A stretch of DNA of 64,000 nt from Medakamo hakoo. Lineage: Eukaryota; Chlorophyta; Trebouxiophyceae; Coccomyxaceae. The translations under genes and the position numbers were made by a program. Numbering within the stretch: position 1 is the stretch's first letter; every line of letters begins with the position of its first letter. Below are positions 11,601-20,783 of the stretch, in pieces. The stretch covers positions 248,001-312,000 of the forward strand of contig CP089455.1 in the NCBI GenBank assembly GCA_026636295.1, read 5' to 3'. The notes under the pieces are model-generated. The model was given only the letters and a program-made list of their open reading frames with translations. It was not told the DNA's origin and did no database searches.

Positions 11601-11848
11601 TGGAGATGGAGACGCGAAGCGCGCAAAGGCTGGGTCGCCGCGCGGCGCCAATTCGCGCCAGCTCTCCCCCCTTTCCCCCGCTCACTTCCAACGCACTTCA
11701 ACACCGCGTCCGCGGCCTTCACGCCCTTCTTGTACTGCTTGGTGTCATAGAACTTGACGATGGACCGGAAGAGGGCCTGTTCCTTGGCGGGCAGGGCATC
11801 CTTGTCCGGGCCGCCGCCGCCAGACTTTTTCACGGCGCCGCCAGCCAT
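8672..11848 (-). CDS. NAA15: N-terminal acetyltransferase A auxiliary subunit NAA15
   Basis: Two exons, 11848-11697 and 11492-8672, giving about 990 residues (human NAA15 has 866). The N-terminus ([24 protein letters not shown]) matches NAA15 closely. After the phase-2 junction [15 protein letters not shown] comes [29 protein letters not shown], the NAA15 TPR signature. Further TPR-like helices fill the protein. A Lys/Glu-rich coiled stretch ([21 protein letters not shown]) lies near the C-terminal third, as in other NAA15 proteins, followed by a Gly/Lys linker. NAA15 anchors the catalytic subunit NAA10 to the ribosome for co-translational N-terminal acetylation. The reading frame stays open through the intron by chance, but its translation is Pro/His-rich and unlike NAA15. 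The ATG at 11848 is chosen by homology; upstream in-frame codons look like 5' leader. Confidence 0.95.
   Translation of the reverse strand: [1058 protein letters not shown]
11500..11590 (-). repeat. GGGT-rich tract inside NAA15 intron
   Basis: The + strand shows a run of GGGTGGGTGGG-type units from about 11519 to 11568. This makes the template strand G-rich and the pre-mRNA C-rich near the acceptor. It is a candidate G-quadruplex on the DNA template strand, and it supplies the pyrimidine tract of the intron. Confidence 0.7.
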
Positions 11849-12211
11849 CGGGGCACTAGCGCCCAGATCTGAGTGGGTGGTTGAGGTGCCCAGACGTGTG
11901 GCCTGGCGCCGCGGGTGAATGGGGATGCGAGGGCGAGGCGCGGATGCGGCGCCCGCACGCGTTGTGTTTCCAATCGCAAAGTGCGTCGAGGTGAGAGGGT
12001 CGGCTCTGGCCAACCCCCTCTCTCCATCTCCATCTCCTCCGTCAGTCGAAAGAAAAAAAAAACTGGCGCGTGCCTCCGCCTCCTTCGCACGACTTTTCCC
12101 GCGCTCCCCCGCCACGTCACATCCACCCTGTGCCTTAGACAAGAGACAAAAAAAACTAGAGCACGTCTCACTTACATCCATCCATCCACCCCGTCCTCTT
12201 CTTCTTCAGTT
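11849..12211. promoter_or_regulatory. NAA15 upstream region and 3' flank of RNF121-like gene
   Basis: 363 bp without a gene, between the NAA15 start and the stop of the RNF121-like gene (both minus strand). It must hold the NAA15 promoter. No TATA box, RNA gene or repeat was recognised; there are two A-rich runs on the + strand. Confidence 0.4.
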
Positions 12212-13787
12212 CTAGAACAGCCGCCGCGCCCCCGCCACGGCGCCCTCCACGTGGTGCACCATGTCCGGCGCAATGGTCTGCGCGCCCGCCGCCGCCGCCG
12301 CCGCGACTTCGGCCAGGCGCGACCGCAGCGCCGCCCGGTCGGCCGCGTGGTCTTTCACGCCCAGGAACTTCATGCCCGCGCTCAGCCCCGCCAGGATGAG
12401 CGGGTTCCACACGACCAGGTAGCGCAGCATGTCCAGCATTTGGATCCACTGCAGGTTGCGCGTCTCCCAGGGCCGGCCCGCGAAGATGGAGCGCAGGTCC
12501 ACCTTCTCCCGGCAGGCCGGGCACGTGTCCTTCTTGCCGACGACGCACCACCCCCGCAGGCACGTGCCGTGGAAGCAGTGCTTGCAGCCGAGCTGGATGG
12601 TGGCGTCGCCCACGCCGCCGTTGGCGAGCATGACGCCGGGCGGGGGCGGGGGCGGCGGCGGGGCGTAGGCGGGCGCCGCCAGGTGGGGCGGGACGGCCGG
12701 CGGGGCGGGCGGCGCGGCCGGCGCCACCCCCGCCGCCGGCGGCGGCTTGAGGTCGCCCGGCCCGTCGATCAGGGCCCCGCCGCACACGCCGCACGCCCGC
12801 GCCCGCACGGCCATCATGCGGCCCGAGCCCAGCGACAGCGCCAGCCTGTCCGCGGCCAGCTCGGCGGCGTCCCGTCCCAGGACGCCAAAGTACAGGCCGT
12901 ACCACAGCAGCAGCAGCGCCCCGCCGTCGCCGAGCGGGGCGGGCAGCCCAAACGTGGCGGTGACGAGGCCAAGGATCAGGCAGGCGTACCCGGCCGCGCC
13001 CGCCGCGACGGACAGCTTGTACGACCCCAGGAACCAGGCGTACACGCGGCGGGGCGTGGCCGGTTGGAGGGCCTTGCCCGCCGCGGCGTGCAGGACGGCG
13101 GCCGTGACGGCGCTCCACCCGCCCCACACCGCCACGAACCTCCAAAACCCCATGCGGGCGGCGAGGACGCCCGGGACGAGCCACAGGCCCGTCAGCGAGA
13201 CGGCGTCGTACGACCGGCGGTGTGCTTTCTTCCAGTAGACTAAGCCGGACTGCACGGCGCACAGGGCAAACTGTTTTTTTTTTTGAGAGGGGGGCGGGGT
13301 GGGGGTGGGACAGTGAGCAGCTGCGCCTGCCCCCCCCCGTCACCCCTCGCGCCGCCCGCCCGCCGCAAAGGGCGCGCACACCCCTCCACGCGTTAAATGC
13401 ACGCACCACGACCAGGTAGAAGATGGCGGCCGCGTACTTGACCTCGGGGTCGTTCTGGTGCTCACTGCGTGTATTTGAGTGGAAGGGATGGGGGACCCAG
13501 TGTGAGCGAGACACTGCTGTCCCCCCAGCGCGCGGGCGGAGAGGGGCAGCGCGCGAGCGCGCAAGCGCAGAGAAAGGCGAAAGGTTCCCGCCCCACGCCC
13601 CATCCACACAGACAAACACACACACGACTCACCGCGCGTACTCCTCGATCAGGGCATCGCGCGCCGCTCCAGGTTCCATGCCCGGCAAGTGGGATTCCGC
13701 CCACGCGTCCAGTTCGGTGGGGACTTCGGTCGGCGCCGGCGTCGGCGTCGACGACGACGCGGCCGCGGCCGCGGCGGCGGCGTCCAT
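12212..13787 (-). CDS. RNF121/RNF175-type membrane RING E3 ubiquitin ligase
   Basis: Three exons (13787-13633, 13464-13407, 13270-12212), about 423 residues. The Ala-rich N-terminus leads to EHQNDPEVKYAAAIFY, the cytosolic/first membrane part. Then come YWKKAHRRSYD and several hydrophobic segments (for example GYACLILGLVTATFGL and GGALLLLWYGLYFGVLGRD) matching the multi-span layout of RNF121. The RING reads CGVCGG, then CKHCFHGTCLRGWCVVGKKDTCPACREKVDL, which is the RNF121 hallmark. ETRNLQWIQMLDMLRYLVVWNP follows as in homologues. RNF121 acts in ER/Golgi quality control in animals and is broadly conserved. A Pro/Gly-rich insert of about 35 residues separates the first Cys pair from the rest of the RING, unusually long for the family. 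Donors are GTGAGT and GTGCGT. Confidence 0.92.
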
Positions 13788-13987
13788 TGAGACTGCGCGG
13801 TGGGTGCTCGCAGAGCCTGGAGGTTGACACGCGAGAGCGGCAGGGGACGCGACGGTGCGTGTGTGTGTAGGGAGGAGTGCGCGTGGTTCCCGTGCCCCCC
13901 TCGCACAAACGAAAAAAAAGTTTTGCTGTGAGCATTCGTTTCGCACCCGGGCAGATCGGTGTTCGCGAGCAAAGGGGCACGAAAAAA
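13788..13987. promoter_or_regulatory. Shared divergent promoter, RNF121-like / scramblase-like
   Basis: 200 bp between divergent start codons. It contains a GT-rich stretch and an A-run directly before the + strand ATG. No specific factor site was recognised. Confidence 0.5.
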
Positions 13988-15559
13988 ATGCTGCTGCGGG
14001 CTGCCGCCCGGGGCGCCTGCGCGGCGCGAGCAGCCAGCGCTTGGCCCCACCTGCTGCGCGCCCGGACCGTGGCAGCAGCCGTGGGAGGAGCCGCGGCGGC
14101 GGGCGAGGGTGGCGGCGTCCGCGCCGCTGGTGTGCGCGGCTCGACCTGGCCGACCGCCCTGCGCACCTTCGCCTCTGCGCCCCTCCCGCCCGCCCGCCGC
14201 GAACAGGAGGCGCCGCCCTCTCCGCCGCCGTCCTCTCTCCCCACCACGGCGGTCACCGGCGAGGGCGTCCCCGCCTCCGCCGCCGAATTCGCGGCCGTCC
14301 TGGACCACCCGGCCCTGGTCGTGACGCGCGACATCGAGTGGGGAAACGTCATCCTCGGCTTCGAGCAGGCCAACCGGTACGCCGTCCGGGACGAGGGCGG
14401 CGAGGTCGTCGCCTTCCTGTACGAAGAAACCAACTCCGTGGCGTCGGCCGTGGGGCGGCAACTCCTGCGCCGGCGGCGGTCTTTCACGGCGACCCTGGTC
14501 TCCCCCGACGGGCGGCTCCTGCTGCGGGTGCGCCGCCCGCTGTATGTCCTCAATTCCAAGACGGTGGTGGAAGACGCGGCCGGCGCCGTGGTCGGCGAAG
14601 TCATTCAGGAGTGGGCGCCGCTGCGGCGGAAGTACAATTTGTTCCTGGCGGACGACGGCGGCGGCGGCGACGACGTCGACGCCGACGGCGACGGGGCGGG
14701 CGGGCGCGGTCCGCCCGCCCACCGCGCCCAAGTCCTGGCCGTCGACGCGCCCTTCCTGGCCTGGGACTTCACCCTGACGGACGAGGCCGGCGCCCCCCGC
14801 GCCCTGCTGGACCGCAACTTCACCGGCTTCGGCAAGGAACTGTTGACGGACGCGGGGCGGTACGCCCTGCACTTTGGCTTTGACGGGCGCAGCGCGGGCG
14901 GGCGGGGCGCGGCCGCGGCGGGCGCCGCCGCCGTCGTGGCCGCCGCCCACCCGGGGTCGGCCGCCGCCGCTGCGAAGGCGGCCGAGGCGGCGGTCGCGGC
15001 GACGGCCGTGCCGCCGGGCGGCGCGCTCGTCCCCACGGCGGCCGGCAGTCAGCTCGTCCTCGCCCGCCCGCTGGCCTCCCTGTCCGAGCGGGCGCTGGCG
15101 CTGGCGCTGGCCATCGCCGTGGATTTCGACTACTTCAGTCGGCACTCGGCCGGCGGTGGGGGGCTGGGGGCGTGGCCGCTGTTCATGCCGCTGCCGTCGC
15201 CGCCGGTGCCGCCGCCGCCGCCGGTGGCGGGTGAGGGGGGTGCCGGTGGCGCGGTGGACGCCGGCGGCGGCGGCGGCGCGGACGCCGGCAGCGGCCCCGC
15301 AGCGCCGGGCGCCGGTCCGTCCGCCGCGCCCGCCGCCGGTCCCGAAGAACCGCTGGAGCGCGACCTGGGCGAGGACCCCTGGGGTCAGCAGGCGGGCGGC
15401 GAGCGCGGCGGCTTTGGCGGCGACGAAGCCGACGCGGGCGAGGCGGCCGGGTGGTCGTGGGAGTACGACGACGACGGCGGCGGCGGGGACGACGGCGACG
15501 GCGAGGGCGGCATGGGCCTGTGGGACATCGCCCGCGGCTTCTTTGGGCACGACGAGTGA
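13988..15559 (+). CDS. Phospholipid scramblase-family protein (AIM25-like), predicted mitochondrial
   Basis: Single exon, 523 residues. The N-terminus (MLLRAAARGACAARAASAWPHLLRA) is Arg/Ala-rich without acids, fitting a mitochondrial presequence. The scramblase fold spans about residues 110-390: ALVVTRDIEWGNVILGFEQANRYAV, a beta-rich core with EVVAFLYEET, LLRVRRP and VVGEVIQEWAPLRRKYNLF, then DRNFTGFGKELLTD. The near-terminal segment ALALALAIAVDFDYFSRH corresponds to the conserved single hydrophobic helix of the LURP/scramblase superfamily. Fungal AIM25 and plant relatives share this plan. Whether it moves lipids is not established for these relatives. Low-complexity Gly/Ala/Asp inserts follow the core, and the protein ends WDIARGFFGHDE. 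The ATG at 13988 is chosen because the targeting peptide starts there. Confidence 0.82.
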   Translation: MLLRAAARGACAARAASAWPHLLRARTVAAAVGGAAAAGEGGGVRAAGVRGSTWPTALRTFASAPLPPARREQEAPPSPPPSSLPTTAVTGEGVPASAAEFAAVLDHPALVVTRDIEWGNVILGFEQANRYAVRDEGGEVVAFLYEETNSVASAVGRQLLRRRRSFTATLVSPDGRLLLRVRRPLYVLNSKTVVEDAAGAVVGEVIQEWAPLRRKYNLFLADDGGGGDDVDADGDGAGGRGPPAHRAQVLAVDAPFLAWDFTLTDEAGAPRALLDRNFTGFGKELLTDAGRYALHFGFDGRSAGGRGAAAAGAAAVVAAAHPGSAAAAAKAAEAAVAATAVPPGGALVPTAAGSQLVLARPLASLSERALALALAIAVDFDYFSRHSAGGGGLGAWPLFMPLPSPPVPPPPPVAGEGGAGGAVDAGGGGGADAGSGPAAPGAGPSAAPAAGPEEPLERDLGEDPWGQQAGGERGGFGGDEADAGEAAGWSWEYDDDGGGGDDGDGEGGMGLWDIARGFFGHDE

Positions 15560-15727
15560 GAGCGTGCTCGGGGTGTGTGCGAGAGAGTTTTGTTGTTTTT
15601 GCTTTAGCGTTGTGTCTCCATCATCCAAGCCGGGGCGGGGATGGGAGGCCCAGGGCCGGCGGGTCAGACGAGCGTTTGTGGGGCGCGCGCGCGCGCTCTT
15701 GCCGCACACACAAAAACACACGCAACG

Positions 15728-17609
15728 ATGGACGCCGCCCTCACCGCCGCCGCCGGTTTAGAAGGCGACGCCCGCCAGGCCGCGTATGAAGCCGCCCTGA
15801 CCCAGGCGGCGCAAGCGGGGGACGTGGCCGCCCTGACGGCGTTTGTGGAGCATGGTGAGGGGGGAATGGGCCGGGGTGAAGAAAACAACGTGCGCGGCAG
15901 GGGAATCAAGCGCTGCCTCCATCCACCCTGCATCCCAGCGCGATGAGGCTAGGGAGCCGGCTGATGCGTGCGTGGGTGTGGGTGCGGCCGCACCATCTTT
16001 ACCCCCGTCGTTTTTAGAGCCGCACAAGCCCAGGCATTCGGTTTTTTCGCGTTTCCCTATGCGCTGCTCCCATCCACCACCTCCCCCCCCCCTCAACCAC
16101 GCCCCCCCCCCCCGCCGCCCAAACCCCACGCACACGCAGTCCTCTCCTCCGACGTCCCCCTCCTCTTGTCCCGCACGCTTTTGACTTTGTACGCCTCCGC
16201 CCTGGCCGCCCTCCCCCCCGCCGCCCGGCGGGCCGCCGCCGCCGCGGGCCTGGAGCGCCTGGGCACGGCGCGCACGGCCTCCTACGCCGAAGCCGCGGCC
16301 GCGCTGCGCGCCGAGCTCGCCGCGGGCGCCGAGGCCGAGGAAGACTGGGCGGGCGCGGCCGCCGCCCTGGCCGGCATCGACGCGGACGCGGCGGGGCTGC
16401 GGTGGCCGCCAGCCCGGCGGCTCGCGCACGCCGTCCGGGTCGCCATGCTGTATTTGGAAGCGGACGACCCGGGCGCGGCGGAGGCGCACGTCAAGCGGGC
16501 GGGCGGGCTCGTCCCCGAAGTCAAGGTGCGTGCGTGTCCGTGGAGGAGGCAGACGCAAGGCGGGCGGGGCGGAGCGCGGAGGGCCGGTGCCTCGGCCCAT
16601 CCCTGTCTCGCCATCCCGCGCACCCCCACCCCACCCCACCCCACCCATCTTTTTTCGCTCCCCGCCTCCCCCCCCCCCTCCCTTTCCCGCCTCCCAGGAC
16701 GTCGGCCTGGAACTCCAGTTCCGCACCTGCGCCGCGCGTGTTCAAGACGCCCGTCGCGACTTTGGTCGGGCGGCCGTGGCCTACCTGGCCGTCGCGCGCC
16801 TGGCGACGGACGCGGGCGCGGCCGGCACCGCGGCCGTGTCGCCGGCCGACGTGTCGGCGGCCCTCTCCGCCGCGGCCGCGGCCGCCCTCCTCGCCCCGCC
16901 CTCGCCCCAGCGCGCCCGTGTGCTGGCCGCCCTGGTCGCCGACGAACGCACGGCCGCGTCCCCGGCCCTGCGCGACGCCCTGCTCACCGTCCACCACGAC
17001 CGCCTCCTCCCGCCGGACGGCGTGCGCGCCCTGGAAGCGACGCTGGCCGACCACCAGCGCGCGGTGGGGGCGGACGGCCTGACGGCGGCCGCGCGGGCGG
17101 CCCTGGAGCACAACTTGGTGGCGGCGTCCAAGATTTACGCCAACATCTATTTGGATCGGGTGCGTTCCGTGTTTTTTGCCCGCTTCCGGCCCGGGCGTTC
17201 TTTTGGCGTCGCCTCTCCCCTGCTTGCCCTCACGCGGCTCCGCTCACCGCCCCTCTCCCACCCACACTCCCCACAGCTGGGCGAGCTGCTGGGCGTCCCG
17301 CCCGCCCTGGCCGAATCCACGGCCGCCCGCATGGCCGCCGCCGGCCGCCTGGCCGCCCGCCTGGACCAGGTGGCCGGCCTGCTGACGTTCACGACCCGGC
17401 CGGACGGGGTGGGGGGTGGGGGTGGGGTCGGTGGTGGTGGTCCGACGAGCGCCACGGCCGGCGCCGCGGGCGACGCGCCGCCCGCCCCACCGCCGCCGCC
17501 GGGCGAAGCCGAAGCCGCGTATGAAGCCCTGGCCCGGTGGGATGCGGCCATTGCGGGCGTGTGCCGCGGGGTGGAGGCGGCGGTGGAGCCCCTGGCGGGC
17601 GGGGCGTGA
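15728..17609 (+). CDS. CSN4: COP9 signalosome subunit 4
   Basis: Four exons: 15728-15854, 16140-16525, 16698-17159 and 17277-17609, about 435 residues. The CSN4 features in order are LTAFVEH and DVPLLLSRTLL, EEDWAGAAAALAGID, RVAMLYLEADDPGAAEAHVKRA, then QRARVLAALVADERT. The PCI domain follows with LEHNLVAASKIYANIYLDRLGELLGVPP and AGRLAARLDQVAGLLTFTTR. CSN4 is a scaffold of the COP9 signalosome, which removes NEDD8 from cullins and so tunes cullin-RING ligases, in nucleus and cytosol. The last exon has a Gly-rich insert where other CSN4 proteins have a short loop. Donors are GTGAGG, GTGCGT and GTGCGT. Intron 1 (285 bp) contains long C-runs next to the acceptor. Confidence 0.95.
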
Positions 17610-17859
17610 GGGTGGGGGCGAGGTTTCTTTTTTTACCGCACCCTAGGCCACCTCCCCCGCCGCGCGTCTGTGGTGTTTTTCAGTCATGGGAGAGGGAGAG
17701 CGCGCAGCTTGTTGCCAGTGTGTCCGTCTTTGTTTGCAAGCAACCCCGGCAGGGAGTCTTTCCTTTTTTCTCGCAGGACAAAAAAAAAGACAACCCGCTC
17801 TCCCCCATGCTGCCTCTCCCTCTCTCACTCGTCTCGTGAGAGAGGGGGGAGACAAGGCC

Positions 17860-19299
17860 TCACCCCGCCCACTCGGACCGCGCCGGCGCACCCGCCGCGT
17901 CCGCCGCCCGCTCCCGCGCAATCAGCTCGGCCAACGCCCGCTCCCGGGCCTCCGCGCTCTTGAAAGAGCACGCCCGGCCGTGGCCGGGGATGACATGCAG
18001 CCAGTCCCGCCCCGCCAGCCCCGCCTCCAGCGAGTCGAGCAGCACGGGGACGGAGTACCACGTGTACGCCCGGTGCACAAACAGGACGGGCGACCCGTCG
18101 GGCGAGGGCGGCGGCTCCTTGAACCAGGGCGCCGCGCCCAGGGGGCCGGGCCCGCTGCCGGACGCCGCAAAGACGTCGCCCGTGAACAGCGCCTTCGACG
18201 GCTTGTGCAGCAGGACGACGGACGCGTCGGTGTGGCCGGGCTGGAGGATGAGCTCGACGTCGTCGCCGCCGTCGGGCAGGGCCCAGGGGCCGGACCCCTC
18301 CAACAGCACCTCGCACGCGTCCGTGCCCTGGCCCGGGTTGGCTTCCTTGGCGTGCAGGATGCGGGCGCACCCGAGCGCGGCCGCCCACGCGGCGTGGTCC
18401 GCCACGTCATCCTTGTGCGTCAGGAACATGTAGTCGACGGGCCCGTGGGCCAGGATGCGGGCCGCCAGGCCCTTGTCGAAGCGTGGGGAGTCGACCAGGA
18501 CGTTCCCCCGCCCGCCGCCGCGGAGGAGGAGGTACGACGACGCGCCGAACGACTTGCCGGACGTCAGGCCGCAGTACAGCACGGGCGGGCCGCCCTCGGC
18601 CTGAGGGGTGAGGAGGGGGACGGGGGATGGGAAGGTGGACGCCGCGGTGGCCAGGGCGGCCTTGTCTGGGTGCGGGTCGGCGTGGATGGAAAACCTGACG
18701 GGCGGGGAGGGGGGGGGGGGTGATGGGACGGGTAGGAACCATGGGATGTGAGCGTCGTGGACAAGGGGGGTGGGGTGGGGGGGGGAGAGCGGGTTGCCGG
18801 CGCCAAGCACCCCCGCCAACCATAAGAAGCCAACTCACGTCGGGCAGGAGAGCAGGGCTGCCAGCGTGGCCGTGTCCGTGGCCGCGGGTTGGTGGACGAC
18901 GGCGGACTGCCCCGCGACGTGGGCAAAGACGTCGGGGGCGATGCGGCTGGAGGGAGAGGGGGGTGTGCGGGGGTGGGGCAAAAGCGTGAGCGCGAAAAAA
19001 AGTATTAGTAAACCGAGCAAAACGGCGGTCAAACCGCGTCCAAACACCGCCAATTCTCACCGGCAGGTGTCGCAGTCGATGCACTTTGAGTCGACCCAGA
19101 AGGTGCCGGCGACGTTTTCGGAGCGCTTGACTCGCGGCGTGCCTTTCTTGAAGTCGGCCGCATCTGCTTCGGCGGCAGCCATGCCAACGTCCGCCGTCGA
19201 CGCCTCGGCTTCGGCGCGCGATGGAGTTGGCGCCCGCCGGGTGGCAGCCGACCGGCGGCCGTGCGGGCTGACGGTGCGGGTGGGGAGGCGAAGGTGCAT
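17860..19299 (-). CDS. Ferredoxin-like / metallo-beta-lactamase fold protein (MBL-ferredoxin), predicted plastid
   Basis: Three exons (19299-19061, 18946-18839, 18694-17860), about 393 residues. The first 45 residues are basic and Ser/Ala/Thr-rich, fitting a transit peptide. A short ferredoxin-like module follows: WVDSKCIDCDTCRRIAPDVF, then HQPAAT and LLSCPT. It supplies CxxCxxC plus a distant CP, enough for one 4Fe-4S cluster. The MBL domain has LLRGGGRGNVLVDSPRF, the altered metal motif THKDDVADHAAW, QPGHTDASVVL, ALFTGDVF and VIPGHGR. This fusion is known in cyanobacteria, algae and plants, but the reaction is not established. The splice joins CDTC|RRIAP and SCPT|FSIHA restore the cluster motif exactly, which supports the gene model. 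Confidence 0.88.
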
Positions 19300-19422
19300 G
19301 GCCGTCGTTTTTTCTTCGGCCGAATGGGAAGGTGGTGTGGGCTACTACAGCGGGGTGGGTAACCCCGTTCACGTCTCTCTCTCCCTCTCTAATAGGAAGC
19401 AGAAAACACGAACGATCTTTTT

Positions 19423-20331
19423 TCACGCCTGCGCCCCATACAACAGCCCCACCCCCACCCGCGCGGGGTTCACCCCACCAGCCAGGGCCGCCAGCGGCAG
19501 CAACACAGCCGCCGCCATGCCCGGGTACAGCGCCAGCTCTGGCGAACGCGCGGCGGACGGACCCACGGCGCTGTAGCCGAGCGTGGTCAGGTACAGGTAA
19601 AAGCCGATCCCGCCCGCCCACAACGCCGCCGCCGCGAGCGCGGGCACCGTCCCAGCCCGCAGCAGCCAGGGCGACAGCACGTACCCGGCCGCCGCGACCA
19701 GGACGATGGGGATGGCGGCGTTGACGTGGACGTCGAAGGCGTACAGCCACTCCACGCCGGTGGGCGCGGGCGAGGACGGCTGGCCGGCCTCCGACGACCC
19801 GCCGTGGACGGCGGACGCCGCCGCCCAGCCGGCCGTGGCGGCGAGCGCGCCCACGACTCCGAAATCTAAGACGACAGCCCGTACAGCGGCTCGGGCGGCA
19901 CCGCCCAGCCCCCCACCCGCCCCCACGGCGTGCGCGGCCGCCACGCCCGCCACGCCCGCTGCAAGCACGACTGCGAGCGCGGGGTCGTCCCGCGCCCACT
20001 GCAGCTTGGTTTGGCGGTGGTACGCGACGTGGCGGTAGGCGGTCTTGGGTGAGGTCAACAGCTGGACGATGAACCAGGTCGTGTACCTGTGTGGAGACGG
20101 GGAGAGAGGGGAGGGAGGCGTGCGTTTTTTTTTGCACGGACGGGTGGATGGGATGGCGGGGTCGGGCGCGAGGGCCCCACAGGCGCGCGGCGCCGCGCCG
20201 CGTTTTCTCTCCCCCCATCCAAAAACGCACTCCCAATCCATCTGGGACGGACGACCAAGGCGCCTCAGGGCTGCGCCCGCTGAGGCGGCCGGCGCGGGCG
20301 GCGGGCGGGATGTGGAGGCCGTGGGCAGCAT
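19423..20331 (-). CDS. UNC50: UNC50 family Golgi membrane protein
   Basis: Two exons (20331-20231 and 20086-19423), about 254 residues, the usual UNC50 length (259 in human). The junction gives LRRLGRPSQMDWEYTTWFIVQLLTSPKTAYRH, matching the family core Q-MD-E-..W-Q-..-TSP-..-YR. RQTKLQWARDDPA follows, then VEWLYAFDVHVNA and GFYLYLTTLGYSA, all diagnostic. Five or so hydrophobic segments fit an inner-membrane Golgi protein. UNC50 (yeast Gmh1) links to Arf-GEF function and receptor trafficking. The donor is GTGCGT in phase 2, and the acceptor completes the Glu codon. Upstream in-frame codons exist, but the sequence before Met at 20331 does not resemble UNC50. Confidence 0.94.
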   Translation of the reverse strand: MLPTASTSRPPPAPAASAGAALRRLGRPSQMDWECVFGWGERKRGAAPRACGALAPDPAIPSTRPCKKKRTPPSPLSPSPHRYTTWFIVQLLTSPKTAYRHVAYHRQTKLQWARDDPALAVVLAAGVAGVAAAHAVGAGGGLGGAARAAVRAVVLDFGVVGALAATAGWAAASAVHGGSSEAGQPSSPAPTGVEWLYAFDVHVNAAIPIVLVAAAGYVLSPWLLRAGTVPALAAAALWAGGIGFYLYLTTLGYSAVGPSAARSPELALYPGMAAAVLLPLAALAGGVNPARVGVGLLYGAQA

Positions 20332-20783
20332 CGTGTGCACGGGCCGTCCGTCAAAAGGCCCATTCGTTTCGACACGGTGCACACGAAACGCCCGTCTGCA
20401 ATCTCGTGCGCGTCCACAAACGCGTTTCCCACTTCCGCCGACCCACTCCACCCCCACCCACCCGACAACCCACACCCAACCCGCACACAACCCGCTGCAT
20501 GCGCGACGGACCCTGCGACCAGGGTCCATTCGAGTGCTGCTCCACGTCGCACTCCGCCCCACCACCGCCGCTGCCGCCCCGCCGGCTGCCGTCGTCGTCG
20601 TCGCACGCCCTCCCTGCACCCACGCCCGCGCCCGTGCCGGCATCTCGCATGGTCGTGCTGCCTGACGTCGCTGTCCTGAGTCGTCACACCTTGCCGCCGC
20701 CAGCCGCCCTGGATCCGCAGTGCTGAGAAAGAGACTTCGCTTTCCGTCTCGTCTTTTTTCGCTCTTTTCTGAAACAAAAAACC
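20332..20783. promoter_or_regulatory. Divergent promoter region, UNC50 / eIF5
   Basis: 452 bp between divergent start codons. It contains CA/CCCA-rich sequence and Arg/Pro-coding chance frames only. A T-rich stretch (about 20740-20770) precedes the eIF5 start. No RNA gene or repeat was recognised. Confidence 0.5.

Noticed and set aside
11849-12181. Upstream in-frame extension of NAA15
   Set aside because: The frame is open by chance, but only the Met at 11848 starts sequence like NAA15.
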